NCBI GenBank assembly: GCA_016214985.1
Contig: JACRMM010000046.1
Location: forward strand, 62,001 to 126,000
Length of the DNA: 64,000 bases
Direction of reading: 5' to 3'
Source of the DNA: Deltaproteobacteria bacterium
GTDB lineage: Bacteria; Desulfobacterota; Deferrisomatia; Deferrisomatales; JACRMM01
Shown here: one piece after another, positions 28,233 to 37,173 of the stretch
Numbering within the stretch: the first letter of the stretch is position 1
How the letters are laid out: every line of letters begins with the position of its first letter
The notes under the pieces: model-generated
Told to the model about the DNA's origin: nothing
Databases searched by the model: none
Seen by the model: only the letters and a program-made list of their open reading frames with translations
Program-made: the position numbers and the translations under genes

Positions 28233-28565
28233 ATGAAGAGGATTGCACTGACACTATCTTCACTTTCGTTGGTTGCTTTTTTGTGTGCCTGTGCCGGTAC
28301 CCCACTCAAAATTCCAAACCAGCCGGACAGCAGCAAGTATGAAGTATTAGGAGAGGCGGAGGGGAGTTGCACGGGAATTATGCTCTTCAACATCATTCCT
28401 ATTCGGCAAAACGACCGATTCGTCTGTGCCTATGATGAGGCAGTTCATAGCAAGGGCGGGGATGCCCTCATCAATTTTCAGGTTCAGGACAACTGGTTCT
28501 GGGCCTATGTCCTCAATGGCTACAAAGCCACGGTCAGTGGAACGGTGATCAAGTACAGGAATTGA
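28233..28565 (+). CDS. Small lipoprotein, TRL-like
   Basis: A 110-residue protein with signal peptide and lipobox (FLCAC then AGTP; Cys near residue 20). The mature part, with GEAEGSCTGIMLFNIIPI, a central FVCAYDEAVHSKGGDALINF and a beta-rich end (YVLNGYKATVSGTVIKY), resembles TRL-like small lipoproteins, whose function is unknown. AGCAGGAGGG precedes the ATG. Its DNA is distinctly more AT-rich than the surrounding surface-protein genes, which suggests separate acquisition. Confidence 0.7.
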   Translation: MKRIALTLSSLSLVAFLCACAGTPLKIPNQPDSSKYEVLGEAEGSCTGIMLFNIIPIRQNDRFVCAYDEAVHSKGGDALINFQVQDNWFWAYVLNGYKATVSGTVIKYRN

Positions 28566-28570
28566 AGAGC

Positions 28571-28607
28571 TCGCGGCGTGGGTCGAGCGAAGCGCGCCCA
28601 CCCTGCG
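28571..28607. repeat. REP-like palindromic element (left flank of a lipoprotein gene)
   Basis: GCGGCGTGGGTCGAGCGAAG followed by CGCGCCCACC forms an imperfect GTGGGTCG...CCCAC hairpin. A similar element (GGTGGGTCGGCCCGAAGCGG, then ACCCGC) occurs at 29602-29629 on the other side of the lipoprotein gene 28710-29594. Confidence 0.4.
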
Positions 28608-28709
28608 ACATAGCCCATCCAGCCTTTATAGTCGGCAGGGTTCGGAACGTCTTCTGGTGGCGGGTGGCATTGCCGGCTGGTCATGTTCCACGCTTGAAAG
28701 GGGGTACCG

Positions 28710-29594
28710 ATGGAGAGGCGATTCAGATTCCTGTCGAGCGTAGTGTTGGCCGGTGCCCTTGCCGCCTGCGGCGGCGGGGGAGGCGGTGGCGGCGGGGGAG
28801 GTGGTGGTGAGATTGACCGTGAGACTGCAGGCAAGATGGCGGGAGCATTTGAAATAACGGAGCAGGGGAAGGATTGCGACGGCTCGTACACGGACCAATA
28901 TCGAAGCACCATTATTCCTGAGGAGCTTAATTCCTTCACGTACTCGATGGATGGAGAAACCGTCACTCACAGTGTGAATATATCGGGTCGAAATCTTACG
29001 TTTAGCGAAGCCGCGGGTGGTGTCACGAATAGGGCTCAAATCACGTTTTCTGGGGACTACTCAGCGTTTACTGGAACGGGGAGGAGCACAGGTACTGATT
29101 GCAACCGCACGCTATCGTATTCCGCGACCCGGGTGGACCCTCCAACAGATCCCCACGGGAATACGCGGGCTGCCGCCTCTTCCATAGGGCAGAACAGCAC
29201 GACGAGCGCCTCCATTAACTCGGATGCGGACGTGGACTACTTTCGAATTGACGTAACGTCGGCAGGGATTTTGACCGTGCGGACGAGCGGGACGGTCGAC
29301 ACCGAGGGATATCTCACAGACGGTTCCGGAGGCTTTCTTGCCTACTCGGACGATGATCCAAATGACCCAGACTTGAACTGCCGGATCGAGAGGCAGCTCT
29401 CTCCGGGTACCTACTATGTCGTAATTCGTGGCTTCGGCTATGAAGACACTGGGCCGTATGACCTGGTCGTCTCTTTGAGCGGCAGTCCAAAGGTGGCAGA
29501 TGATGCCGTGGACGAGTTCCAGGAAGCTGCAACGTTTGAGCTGCCAGACCGTATGCCAAAGTCTCCTGGTTCGCTCTTTCGTAGGGGCCCGTAG
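28710..29594 (+). CDS. Lipoprotein with poly-Gly linker and PPC-type beta domain
   Basis: A 294-residue exported protein. The lipobox AGALAAC at about residue 20 is followed at once by an uninterrupted run of 13 glycines, an unusual spacer between lipid anchor and folded part. The middle region (FEITEQGKDCDGSYTDQYRS) is unassigned. The C-terminal half is a bacterial pre-peptidase C-terminal (PPC) beta domain: STTSASINSDADVDYFRI, then RQLSPGTYYVVIRGFG and DTGPYDLVVSL. A PPC module also occurs in the giant RHS protein nearby. GAAAGGGGGTACCG precedes the ATG. REP-like hairpins flank the gene. Confidence 0.75.
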   Translation: MERRFRFLSSVVLAGALAACGGGGGGGGGGGGGEIDRETAGKMAGAFEITEQGKDCDGSYTDQYRSTIIPEELNSFTYSMDGETVTHSVNISGRNLTFSEAAGGVTNRAQITFSGDYSAFTGTGRSTGTDCNRTLSYSATRVDPPTDPHGNTRAAASSIGQNSTTSASINSDADVDYFRIDVTSAGILTVRTSGTVDTEGYLTDGSGGFLAYSDDDPNDPDLNCRIERQLSPGTYYVVIRGFGYEDTGPYDLVVSLSGSPKVADDAVDEFQEAATFELPDRMPKSPGSLFRRGP

Positions 29595-29601
29595 TGCGCA
29601 A

Positions 29602-29629
29602 GGTGGGTCGGCCCGAAGCGGACCCGCGA
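29602..29629. repeat. REP-like palindromic element (right flank of a lipoprotein gene)
   Basis: GGTGGGTCGGCCCGAAGCGG followed by ACCCGC is an imperfect hairpin similar to the element at 28571-28607. The lipoprotein gene and its paired elements could have moved as a unit. Confidence 0.4.
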
Positions 29630-29645
29630 TCTCATCGATCGGCGT

Positions 29646-29915
29646 TCAAGGGTTCCGGAGTTCGTCCCGGATGCGCTCGGACAGGAAGATCTTGAGGAGA
29701 GACGGGTAGGGGACGTCGCGCTTGTGAGCCAGGAGCTCGAGTTGTTCGATCATCGACGCCGGCAGCCGAAGGGAAATGGTCCGCACCGTGGGCTTCAGTT
29801 CCGCGAGCACGGCCTCTTCCGCTTTCGACCAGTCGAGGTGCTCGGCCGAGTCGTGGCTGGCCCAGAACTCGCGTTCTGCGTCTTTGCTCTCAACGCGGGG
29901 AATGTTCTTTCGCAT
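29646..29915 (-). CDS. CopG-type (BrnA-like) antitoxin
   Basis: An 89-residue protein with the CopG-antitoxin signature: an N-terminal REFWASHDSAEHLDW stretch that contacts the toxin, then a ribbon-helix-helix DNA-binding part (VRTISLRLPASMIEQLELLA, KRDVPYPSLLKIFLSERIRD). Such antitoxins neutralise a BrnT-type ribonuclease encoded immediately upstream and repress the shared promoter. Here the upstream toxin gene survives only as a frameshifted remnant that overlaps this start by about 25 bases. The antitoxin is therefore probably an orphan. Confidence 0.85.
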   Translation of the reverse strand: MRKNIPRVESKDAEREFWASHDSAEHLDWSKAEEAVLAELKPTVRTISLRLPASMIEQLELLAHKRDVPYPSLLKIFLSERIRDELRNP

Positions 29916-30110
29916 GGCGTTGATACTCCTGGGTCTCAGTTCGGGTCATGTCGCGAGCGAAAATGATCCGGATTCGGTCCACGCGGATCGTGAAGGCCAC
30001 GAAGAGTCTGCGGCCAGCATCCGCCTTGCCGAGGGCGAAGAGGCGTGCCTCGCCCGACGAGTGGGCAGGGTCAGAGCGGCTGGTTGAAGAAGACCTGCGG
30101 GCGACGCCGA
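29890..30110 (-). pseudogene. BrnT-type toxin remnant
   Basis: Reading the minus strand, an uninterrupted frame gives DPAHSSGEARLFALGKADAG, then RRLFVAFTIRVDRIRIIFAR and DMTRTETQEYQRHAKEHSPR. This is the C-terminal half of a BrnT ribonuclease, ending with a stop at 29890-29892. The expected preceding segment (QVFFNQPL) is found in a different frame and runs into a TGA, and I cannot find a recognisable N-terminus further upstream. At least one and probably two frameshifts break the gene. It overlaps the antitoxin start, as in intact brnT-brnA pairs. Confidence 0.72.
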
Positions 30111-30165
30111 TGCAGTGTGAGACCTGGGGGGCAGCAGTGAATCCGTCAGCAACATTCCCGGCCGC

Positions 30166-30567
30166 TCACACCGTTCGGAGATCCAGAAACTGACGAGGGG
30201 TAAGCATTTGGATTCCCATGTAATCGCCGACCGACAGAAGGTGTTTGTCTCCGCTGACCACGGCGGTCGCCCCCAAGGCCACCGCACACGCGATGAACTT
30301 GTCGTCGTCCGGGTCGGCGTCGATCAGCCGCAGTTCGGGCGCCGACGTCGTGAATACGCAGTGGTAACGCTCGGCGAAGAGCTTCAACGGGTCGCGCAAC
30401 TCGGGAGCGTCGACGCCGAGGCGTTCGAGAACGGCCGTGTAATCCTCCACGATGGGGCGGGAACGGCACAGCGTAAGGGCACCGACTTTCCAACGATCGA
30501 GCACCTGTTTCGGAACACCCCCGAAGAAGGACGAAACGAAGACGTTGGTGTCGATGGCGACCCTCAT
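30166..30567 (-). CDS. PIN-domain toxin (COG1569-type ribonuclease)
   Basis: A 133-residue PIN-fold protein, predicted Mg-dependent RNase. Acidic active-site residues are visible: Asp6 in VAIDTNVFVSSFFGG, a Glu in PIVEDYTAVLERL, and the cluster LIDADPDDDKFIACAVALGA ending near VVSGDKHLL. Length and motifs fit the toxin components called 'PIN family, COG1569'. The start ATG overlaps the stop of a 29-codon upstream frame by four bases (ATGA), the usual arrangement with an antitoxin, but that partner is only a fragment. Confidence 0.88.
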   Translation of the reverse strand: MRVAIDTNVFVSSFFGGVPKQVLDRWKVGALTLCRSRPIVEDYTAVLERLGVDAPELRDPLKLFAERYHCVFTTSAPELRLIDADPDDDKFIACAVALGATAVVSGDKHLLSVGDYMGIQMLTPRQFLDLRTV

Positions 30568-30653
30568 CGGCGGGACCGCCGAACCTCAGCGACCACCGGC
30601 TCAACGTCCTCCAGGCCGTATTCTCGGTCCTCGATCGACTTCACAACCGACAC
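30564..30653 (-). pseudogene. Truncated antitoxin partner of the PIN toxin
   Basis: A 29-residue reading frame starting at GTG 30653 (an internal GTG at 30644 also exists) encodes SIEDREYGLEDVEPVVAEVR then RSRR, and stops inside the PIN start codon. A stop codon (TAG) lies two codons upstream, so no DNA-binding domain can be present. It reads like the C-terminal toxin-binding tail of an antitoxin whose 5' half was lost. Confidence 0.5.
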
Positions 30654-30786
30654 GGTCTACGTCCAGGGAGATAACGCGGCCGGCGCGGCGATGCTGTACG
30701 CAATCAACGTTGGGAGCGGCCAGGCGACGGTGTGGCTCCTGGACGTCGCTGCCCTCCCGGCGCTCTTCCTGCGCCGCGGTCCGTGA
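30646..30786 (+). pseudogene. C-terminal fragment of an unidentified exported protein
   Basis: A plus-strand frame gives TDTVYVQGDNAAGAAMLYAI, NVGSGQATVWLLDVAALPAL and FLRRGP before a TGA at 30784-30786. The strand-like Gly/Asp-rich sequence suggests the end of a beta-propeller or similar surface protein, but no start or upstream domain is present in frame. It abuts the truncated antitoxin, marking a recombination joint. Low certainty. Confidence 0.35.
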
Positions 30787-30911
30787 CGAGTATCGGAGCG
30801 AGAACGGTAGCAGACCCGTTTCGGAGCCGCGGCGCAGGGGCGAGATCCCGCTCGCGGCACAGCGGGAGTTCGGAGACAGGATCCCAACACGCTTCTCGAG
30901 GAGGTGAGGCC

Positions 30912-32174
30912 ATGAAGCGAGCCCTGTTTGGATTGGTTTTCCTGGTCTGTGCGACCGCGTCGTTGGCCGAGGCGCCGCCGGCCCTTCTTACGTACCAGGG
31001 GTTTCTCCGAAATGCGGCGGGCCAACCGCTCAACGGTGCCTACGATCTGGTCTTCCGGCTGTTCAGCGCAGACGTCGGGGGCGACGAGATCGTCGTGAGC
31101 ACCCAGAACGGCGTGCAGGTCTCCGAAGGGATCTTCACGGCGACTCTCGGCGGAACCAACGTGGCGGACGGCTCGGGTCCCGGCGTGTATGGGACTCTCG
31201 TTCGCGCGCTGGGGGACTACGGCACCACCTACCTGGAGGTGAGCGTCAACGGCGAGGTGCTCGGCCCACGGACCGCCCTCTCGTCCGCGCCCTACGCGCT
31301 CAATGCGCGGCTCGTGAACGGTGTCGACGTCGTCTCGGTCGGCGCCCTGGATCTGTACGTCAACGGTGACACCGGAGACGACCAGAAGTCGGGGAGGTTC
31401 GCCGGCTCGGCAAAGAAGACGATCCAAGCCGCGCTGAACGCGATCCCGGCGGTCACCACGGGACCCGTCACGGTGCACATCGCCCAGAGCGCGTCCGCGT
31501 ACGCCGGCGGGCTCGTGCTGGCAGACCGGCAGCTGCACTCGTGGCAGCCGATCACCCTGCGGGGCGAGCCCTCGGCAACGATCAGTGGATCGGGGCTCGA
31601 CACCGGGCTTCTGGCGATGCGGATCTCGAACCTGGTCCTGGACCATCTGACTTTCACGGGATTCTCCGGACAGGCGCTCCTTCTCGCCGCGACCTACGCG
31701 ACCCTGAAGTCGTGTGAGCTGGCCAACAGCAATTACGGCGTCGAGGTCACATGGGGGTCTCAGGCGATCGTCCAGAACTGCAACATCCACGACAACCAGG
31801 CGGCGGGCATCGGCGAACTCGGGTCCTGGGTCGAGATTGTCGAGACCCCCGAGGCGCCGGGCCTCGGCCCGACGATCCTCAAAGACAACGGGCACGGTCT
31901 GAGAGCCCAAAACGGCGGAAGAATCGTGGTGAACGGCCCCCTCCAAGTCTCGGGCAACGGTCGAGCCGCGGTCTACGCGACGCAGGGGGCGATGGTCGAC
32001 CTGTGGAGTCGGTCGGACGTGAGCCTCGCCGACCCGGGCTCCGACGGATGCCTGATGGTTTCGAAGACGAACGCCACGGTGCAGGGATACGGCTCGGCTG
32101 TCACCAGCGGGCCGCCGGGTTATTGTCTGTGCCAGGCCACCTACAACGGTATTTGCGCCGACGGACGGCCCTGA
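30912..32174 (+). CDS. Exported right-handed parallel beta-helix protein
   Basis: A 420-residue protein with a clear signal peptide (MKRALFGLVFLVCATASLAEA). The first 150 residues (LLTYQGFLRNAAGQPLNGAY, then YLEVSVNGEVLGPRTALSSA) are the conserved N-terminal domain seen in many phage-tail-like and surface proteins. From about residue 155 a pectate-lyase-like parallel beta-helix follows (VNGDTGDDQKSG, AALNAIPAV, SNLVLDHLTFTGFSGQALLL, SQAIVQNCNIHDNQAAGI). It ends in a short Cys-containing cap (GYCLCQATYNGICADG). GAGGAGGTGAGG precedes the ATG. It is probably a polysaccharide-binding or structural surface protein. No catalytic residues can be assigned. Confidence 0.8.
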   Translation: MKRALFGLVFLVCATASLAEAPPALLTYQGFLRNAAGQPLNGAYDLVFRLFSADVGGDEIVVSTQNGVQVSEGIFTATLGGTNVADGSGPGVYGTLVRALGDYGTTYLEVSVNGEVLGPRTALSSAPYALNARLVNGVDVVSVGALDLYVNGDTGDDQKSGRFAGSAKKTIQAALNAIPAVTTGPVTVHIAQSASAYAGGLVLADRQLHSWQPITLRGEPSATISGSGLDTGLLAMRISNLVLDHLTFTGFSGQALLLAATYATLKSCELANSNYGVEVTWGSQAIVQNCNIHDNQAAGIGELGSWVEIVETPEAPGLGPTILKDNGHGLRAQNGGRIVVNGPLQVSGNGRAAVYATQGAMVDLWSRSDVSLADPGSDGCLMVSKTNATVQGYGSAVTSGPPGYCLCQATYNGICADGRP

Positions 32175-32250
32175 TTGGCCAGGTGTCCCCGGCGATCGTC
32201 CCGGATCCTCATTTTTTGGGTCACCGATCCACCGAGAGGAGGTGGCGAGA

Positions 32251-35200
32251 ATGAAAACTGGGCGAATGGCCATGCTGCTGCTGGGGCTGACCTTGGCTGT
32301 TCCGTTGGCCTCCTTGGCTGGGATGCAGAGCACGAGTTTCTCGGTACCGGCTGAAGGCTTTTCCGGGGGAGCGGGGAGTGCAGCCTCGGCCTCTTATCAA
32401 CTCAGGGGCGGGGTGCCACTCCAGGCGGCCGGGCGGGTGACGGGGGCCGATGTAGGGCTCCTCCAGGGCTTTTCGTTCGACCCACTGGGCGAAGCGCCTC
32501 CCTCCTACGTCCTCGCAGAGTATCTCTCGATGGCGCAAGGCTACGAATGGACCTACGACCCGGCGCCGGGGATCGGGGGTGTCACGCAGATTCGGGTGGA
32601 GGGGCCTCAGACGGTTTCCGGGCGGACCGGTTGGCGCATACGACAATCGTCGGTCGACGCAACCGGATCCCGGGCCGTGATCTACCTGACCCAGAGCCTG
32701 GATCAGGACGGCTGGGCTCTGCTCGCCTACCAAGTGGAGGGGGGACCGGAGGTCGTATTCACGCCCCCGTTCGTCTTCGTGTCGGCGAACCCCGTAGCGG
32801 GAGAGTCCAACGAATACCCAGGCGCGGCCGCCCGGGTGACGCTCGTGGGGGAGGAGGCGCTGTCGCTCCCCTCGTTTTCGGGATCGGCCTTGCATCTTCG
32901 CTGGGAGGACCTTGGAAGCACGCCGTACACGGAGGATTGGTACCTGGGCAGAGGCGTCGGGTTGGTCAAGTCGACCTCCGTCAGCACGGCAAACGGTCAC
33001 TCTTATGGAGCCGCAACCCTTCAGGCCTTCACGATTGACGGCGACGGCGACGGCGTTCCCGACGCCACCGACGCCTTCCCCAACGACCCCGCCGCCTCGG
33101 TGGACACGGACGGCGACGGGCACCCGGACGCCTGGAACCCCGATAAGTCCCAGGCCGACTCCACTTCGAGCCCGAAGCTCACCCTGGATTCCTACCCCGA
33201 CAACGCGGCCCTTTGGGTCACGCCCTCGATCGTCGCAGCTGGCGTGACGCACTACACCCAGGCGGACGGCTCCGAGGTCGACGGGCTGGATCTCGTGATC
33301 CCTGGCCAGGGGGACCCGTTCCCCGAGTTCGTGGCCTCGGTCACCGGGCCCAACGGCTTTCACTACGAGTTCTCGGCCGCCGATCTAGCGCCCTGGCTCC
33401 CGGGCAGCATCGTCCTGTCCAAGAGCTTTCCCTCGCTCGTGCCGGGCCTCTACACCTTCCGGGTGGCGGACTCCCAGACACACGTGACCCTGCGCACCGA
33501 CGCCCACGGCGGGGCGCGTCGGGTGCCCGTGGTCGACGTCTCGACGTTCCGGCACGCGCGGCGCGCGAGCGGCGCGTATCGGTTCAGCTGGGCGCCGGTC
33601 GAGGAGGCACGGACGTACTACTACCGGCTGACGATCCGAAAGCCCGACGGCACCGTCGTGTTCATCGGCGGCCGTAATCTGACCAACTTTCAGGAAGTCG
33701 CCGCGGGGACTCTCCAGGACGGAGTGGCGTACGAGTGGAAGGTGGACGTCAGCGACGCACCCACCTTCGACCTGCTCTTCAACCGCTCCGACTCCGTGTT
33801 TCAGGCCTTTACGCCGAGCGCGTCGGACTATGACACCCGCCGGATTTTCCCGACCTGGTGGGGCGTCGAGAACCGACTGGAGGCCGACGGCTCCGAGTAC
33901 CTGGACGTCGATATCGGAGTGCCGGACCCGGGGGTCGTCACCCTTGCCGAAGTCTTCGGCCCAGAAGGCTTCCACGCTGTCTTCAATCCGGCGACCGACC
34001 TCCTCCCGGGCGGGGAGTTCTTCCAGCGCCTACCCGGAGCCGGCGTGCCCGGCTCCTACCGGTTCCACGTAGTGGCCAACGGGCTCGACCACGAGGCGTT
34101 CGGCACGCTGACCGCTGCCGTGGCGTATCCGGCGCCCGATGCCACGACCTACCAGGCCGAGACGCTGTCGAACGGGAAGATCCGGTTTAGCTGGGCCGGC
34201 GTGGACAACCCCGGGGCCCTGTACTACCGGGTCACGGTCCAAGACGGAGTTTCGGACGCATCGTTTGCAACGCCCCGGGCCAATGCGGCCTACGTCGACG
34301 TGGACGCCGCGTCCCTGGCCCCCCTATCCAACCGCAAGTGGCGGGTGCAGGTCTACGACAGCCCCAACTTCCAGACGGTGCGAAATCGCAGGAACGGCCC
34401 CTGGGTCCCGCTCACGATTGCCCCCTACGACCCGGGGCAGCCATCGATAGCGTCGTTCATGATGCGCTACCGGGTGGAGTCGAACGGGACAGGCAGCTCG
34501 GATCAGTGGGTCATGGCGTCGGATTCCGATGGGAACTTGGCGAAGCTCCAGGTCGAAGGTCCAAGCGGCTATGCACGGAATCTGCTGAGCGACGGAAGGC
34601 TCTTCTTCGGACTGAACTACGAGGGCTACCAGCTCATTGAGGAAGGGAGCCCACGGCCGGGGCTTTATACCTTCACAGCCTTCGACAACGAGGGGAAACG
34701 CCGGGTGGGGTACGACTACCAGACGACTCTCCAGGTCCTCCCTCCCGTCGACCATCGGTCCTACCGGATCGAAGCGACGCAGAGCGGCGACCTCTCCCTT
34801 ACCTGGGCGGCGGCCCACAGCGACATCCCCTTGTGGTACTACGTCGAGGTTCTCACGCAGGCCGACCACAACGGCGACGGCCAGCCTGAGGAGGTGTTTA
34901 TCAACGCCTATCTGCAGCAAACCTCCTGCACGATCCCGGCGAGTGCCCTCCCTGCCGAACCCCTGATGTTCCGAGTGCACGTGCGGGACGCCTCGGGCTG
35001 GAGCCTAGTGAGCAACCGACGGCAGTCGGTGACCGTTGGCCTCGAAGATCCCTCCTTTGACTACTCTCAGCTGGTGGACGTCGACGGCGACGGGTATGCG
35101 AACAACGTGGATTCGAACGACGCGGATCCGAACGCCCACCCGCCGACGCTGACGCTTTCCGTGAACTTCGCAGACTACGTCCCGGTCACGCCCGAGACGC

Positions 35201-36999
35201 TCTGCGAGAAGACGTTCGAGTGGACCTTAGGTGGTACGGGGCAGGTGCTCGAGGTGATGAACGGACCCGGCAGCGTCCCCTATACGTCGGGTGCCCTTGC
35301 CGGCGTCTGGGTGAGCAGCCCCATCGGGGGCGAGGATCTCGTGTCCAATGACGGCAGCGTGGTCAGGCCTCTCGGGATGCTCGACCCATGGGAGGGCGTC
35401 TATTACTTCTCGGGCGACTGCGCTCTCACCTCGCCGCCCGCCGGCTTGTCCCTCGGTACGTTGCGGGACGGGATGCTTACTCGTTGGCCCGTCTCGTACG
35501 TGACCCCGGATCTGTCACGATGCGGGGGAACGACAGATTCCGTTCTTGTGAGCATCCAAGACGTTCGACTCCGGCAGGGCACCTACGAGAACGCCGTCGT
35601 CTTCTGGTCCCTCGACCTGAAGAAGCCATTCAGGACTCTGAACTTTGCCGGAAAGGAGATGGAACTTGGGATCCGGCTGCCGACGGCTCAGGAGACGCGG
35701 GGCGCCGCGGTGACGGAGTTCGAGATCTTCGGAGAGGGGCGGGGGCTGATCGCGGAGGGAGATCTGGAGGCCTCCACTGGCCAACTGATCGAACTGGTCG
35801 AGCTCACGTCCGTGACCTGCGCGGACACGGACGGTGACGGCGTGCCCGACGCCCAAGACGCCTTTCCCAATGATCCGGCGGCCTCGGTAGACACCGACGG
35901 AGACGGCCACCCGGACGCATGGAATGCCGGTGCCACGCCGCAGCAGATCGCCGCGTCGCACTTGACGCTCGACCTCTACCCCAACGACCCCGCCCGTTGG
36001 GCGAACCACTTCGGCGAGCCCGTAGCGACGGCGCAGTGGGCGGACTTCCACGGGGCACTGACGATCGAAGGCGCACCCGCCGTGGTGGGCGACGAGGTCA
36101 CCGTCTACGACCCCCAGGGCGTCCTGTGCGGGCACTTCGTGGTGGACACGGCGGGAAGCTACGGGGTGCTGCGCGTCTACGGCGACGACCCGGCGACGCC
36201 GATGATCGACGAAGGCGCGGTGGCGGGCGACGTCCTCACGTTCAAGGTCTGGGACTCCGTCTCTCGACGCGAGCGCGCAACGGTCCTCCAGGTGGTGGTC
36301 GGGTCCGACCCGCCCGAGTGGCAGTCGGGCGGGTCGAGCGAGGTGAACGTCGACGGGCAGGCGCCGCTCAGCCGTAGCTTCACACTCTCCCTCCGCCAGG
36401 GTTGGAATCTGATCTCGTTCCCCCTGGCCGTGGCGTGGCACGTCGGGGACCCGCCCACGGTGGCGGTGCCCACGGGGACGGTGTACCAGCCCGTGGCTGC
36501 CATCGGAGACGTCTTCGCGGGCATCGCCGGCAAGTACTCGGTCGTGCGCTCGTTCGATGCGGATGGGGCGCACAGCTTCGACCCCACACTCCCGGAGTAC
36601 CTCAGCGACCTTACGTACGTTGCCGGGGGCTACGGCTACTGGATCAAGATGAAGGAGGCGGCCGACCTGGTACTGGAGGGCCTGCCGCTCGATCCGGCGG
36701 CGACCCGGCCGCTGACCGCCAACTGGAACCTCGTTGGGTACTGGGGCGGGGACTGCCGGTACGTCGGCGACCCGCCAACGGACCGCTTCGGGCCCGGGAC
36801 GGTCTTTACGCCCGTCGCGAGGATCTCCGACATTCTCCAGAGCGTCGTCGACAAGTTGATTGTCGTGCGAAGCTTCGACGCCGGGGGCGCCCACTCTTAC
36901 AACCCAACGCTCCCGGACTACCTCAGCGACTTGACCTACATGGGGCCGGGATATGGGTACTGGGTGAAGGTGAACGCGGCGGGGTCGCTGCAGTACTGA
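32251..36999 (+). CDS. Giant exported mosaic protein with GDEV domain and tandem GWNLxS C-terminus
   Basis: A 1582-residue protein. ATG at 32251 is favoured over GTG at 32242 because GAGAGGAGGTGG sits just before it, and a signal peptide follows (hydrophobic residues 5-25). An N-terminal region of about 260 residues is unassigned. Calcium-binding [20 protein letters not shown] repeats occur at about 33035-33145, 35080-35145 and 35820-35930. Between them lie several beta-sandwich modules with the refrain RFSWAPVEEARTYYYRLTI / RFSWAGVDNPGALYYRVTV. A shared domain ([27 protein letters not shown]) precedes the C-terminal tandem module ([43 protein letters not shown]). The final 1.1 kb is nearly identical in DNA to the next giant gene. 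Confidence 0.8.
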   Translation: MKTGRMAMLLLGLTLAVPLASLAGMQSTSFSVPAEGFSGGAGSAASASYQLRGGVPLQAAGRVTGADVGLLQGFSFDPLGEAPPSYVLAEYLSMAQGYEWTYDPAPGIGGVTQIRVEGPQTVSGRTGWRIRQSSVDATGSRAVIYLTQSLDQDGWALLAYQVEGGPEVVFTPPFVFVSANPVAGESNEYPGAAARVTLVGEEALSLPSFSGSALHLRWEDLGSTPYTEDWYLGRGVGLVKSTSVSTANGHSYGAATLQAFTIDGDGDGVPDATDAFPNDPAASVDTDGDGHPDAWNPDKSQADSTSSPKLTLDSYPDNAALWVTPSIVAAGVTHYTQADGSEVDGLDLVIPGQGDPFPEFVASVTGPNGFHYEFSAADLAPWLPGSIVLSKSFPSLVPGLYTFRVADSQTHVTLRTDAHGGARRVPVVDVSTFRHARRASGAYRFSWAPVEEARTYYYRLTIRKPDGTVVFIGGRNLTNFQEVAAGTLQDGVAYEWKVDVSDAPTFDLLFNRSDSVFQAFTPSASDYDTRRIFPTWWGVENRLEADGSEYLDVDIGVPDPGVVTLAEVFGPEGFHAVFNPATDLLPGGEFFQRLPGAGVPGSYRFHVVANGLDHEAFGTLTAAVAYPAPDATTYQAETLSNGKIRFSWAGVDNPGALYYRVTVQDGVSDASFATPRANAAYVDVDAASLAPLSNRKWRVQVYDSPNFQTVRNRRNGPWVPLTIAPYDPGQPSIASFMMRYRVESNGTGSSDQWVMASDSDGNLAKLQVEGPSGYARNLLSDGRLFFGLNYEGYQLIEEGSPRPGLYTFTAFDNEGKRRVGYDYQTTLQVLPPVDHRSYRIEATQSGDLSLTWAAAHSDIPLWYYVEVLTQADHNGDGQPEEVFINAYLQQTSCTIPASALPAEPLMFRVHVRDASGWSLVSNRRQSVTVGLEDPSFDYSQLVDVDGDGYANNVDSNDADPNAHPPTLTLSVNFADYVPVTPETLCEKTFEWTLGGTGQVLEVMNGPGSVPYTSGALAGVWVSSPIGGEDLVSNDGSVVRPLGMLDPWEGVYYFSGDCALTSPPAGLSLGTLRDGMLTRWPVSYVTPDLSRCGGTTDSVLVSIQDVRLRQGTYENAVVFWSLDLKKPFRTLNFAGKEMELGIRLPTAQETRGAAVTEFEIFGEGRGLIAEGDLEASTGQLIELVELTSVTCADTDGDGVPDAQDAFPNDPAASVDTDGDGHPDAWNAGATPQQIAASHLTLDLYPNDPARWANHFGEPVATAQWADFHGALTIEGAPAVVGDEVTVYDPQGVLCGHFVVDTAGSYGVLRVYGDDPATPMIDEGAVAGDVLTFKVWDSVSRRERATVLQVVVGSDPPEWQSGGSSEVNVDGQAPLSRSFTLSLRQGWNLISFPLAVAWHVGDPPTVAVPTGTVYQPVAAIGDVFAGIAGKYSVVRSFDADGAHSFDPTLPEYLSDLTYVAGGYGYWIKMKEAADLVLEGLPLDPAATRPLTANWNLVGYWGGDCRYVGDPPTDRFGPGTVFTPVARISDILQSVVDKLIVVRSFDAGGAHSYNPTLPDYLSDLTYMGPGYGYWVKVNAAGSLQY

Positions 37000-37173
37000 C
37001 GGGAGGGACGGGGCGCGCTCGATCCGCGCACCGAGCTGCCACCGAGTGGCCCTTTGCCGCCGGGAGGTCCGCACCCTACACGAAGAGCACCAGCCCGTTC
37101 GAGGGTGGCTCCGGGGGACGTGCGCTCACAAGATCGTGGAACTCTTCTTGTGCACCAAGCGAGGAGTAAAGCC

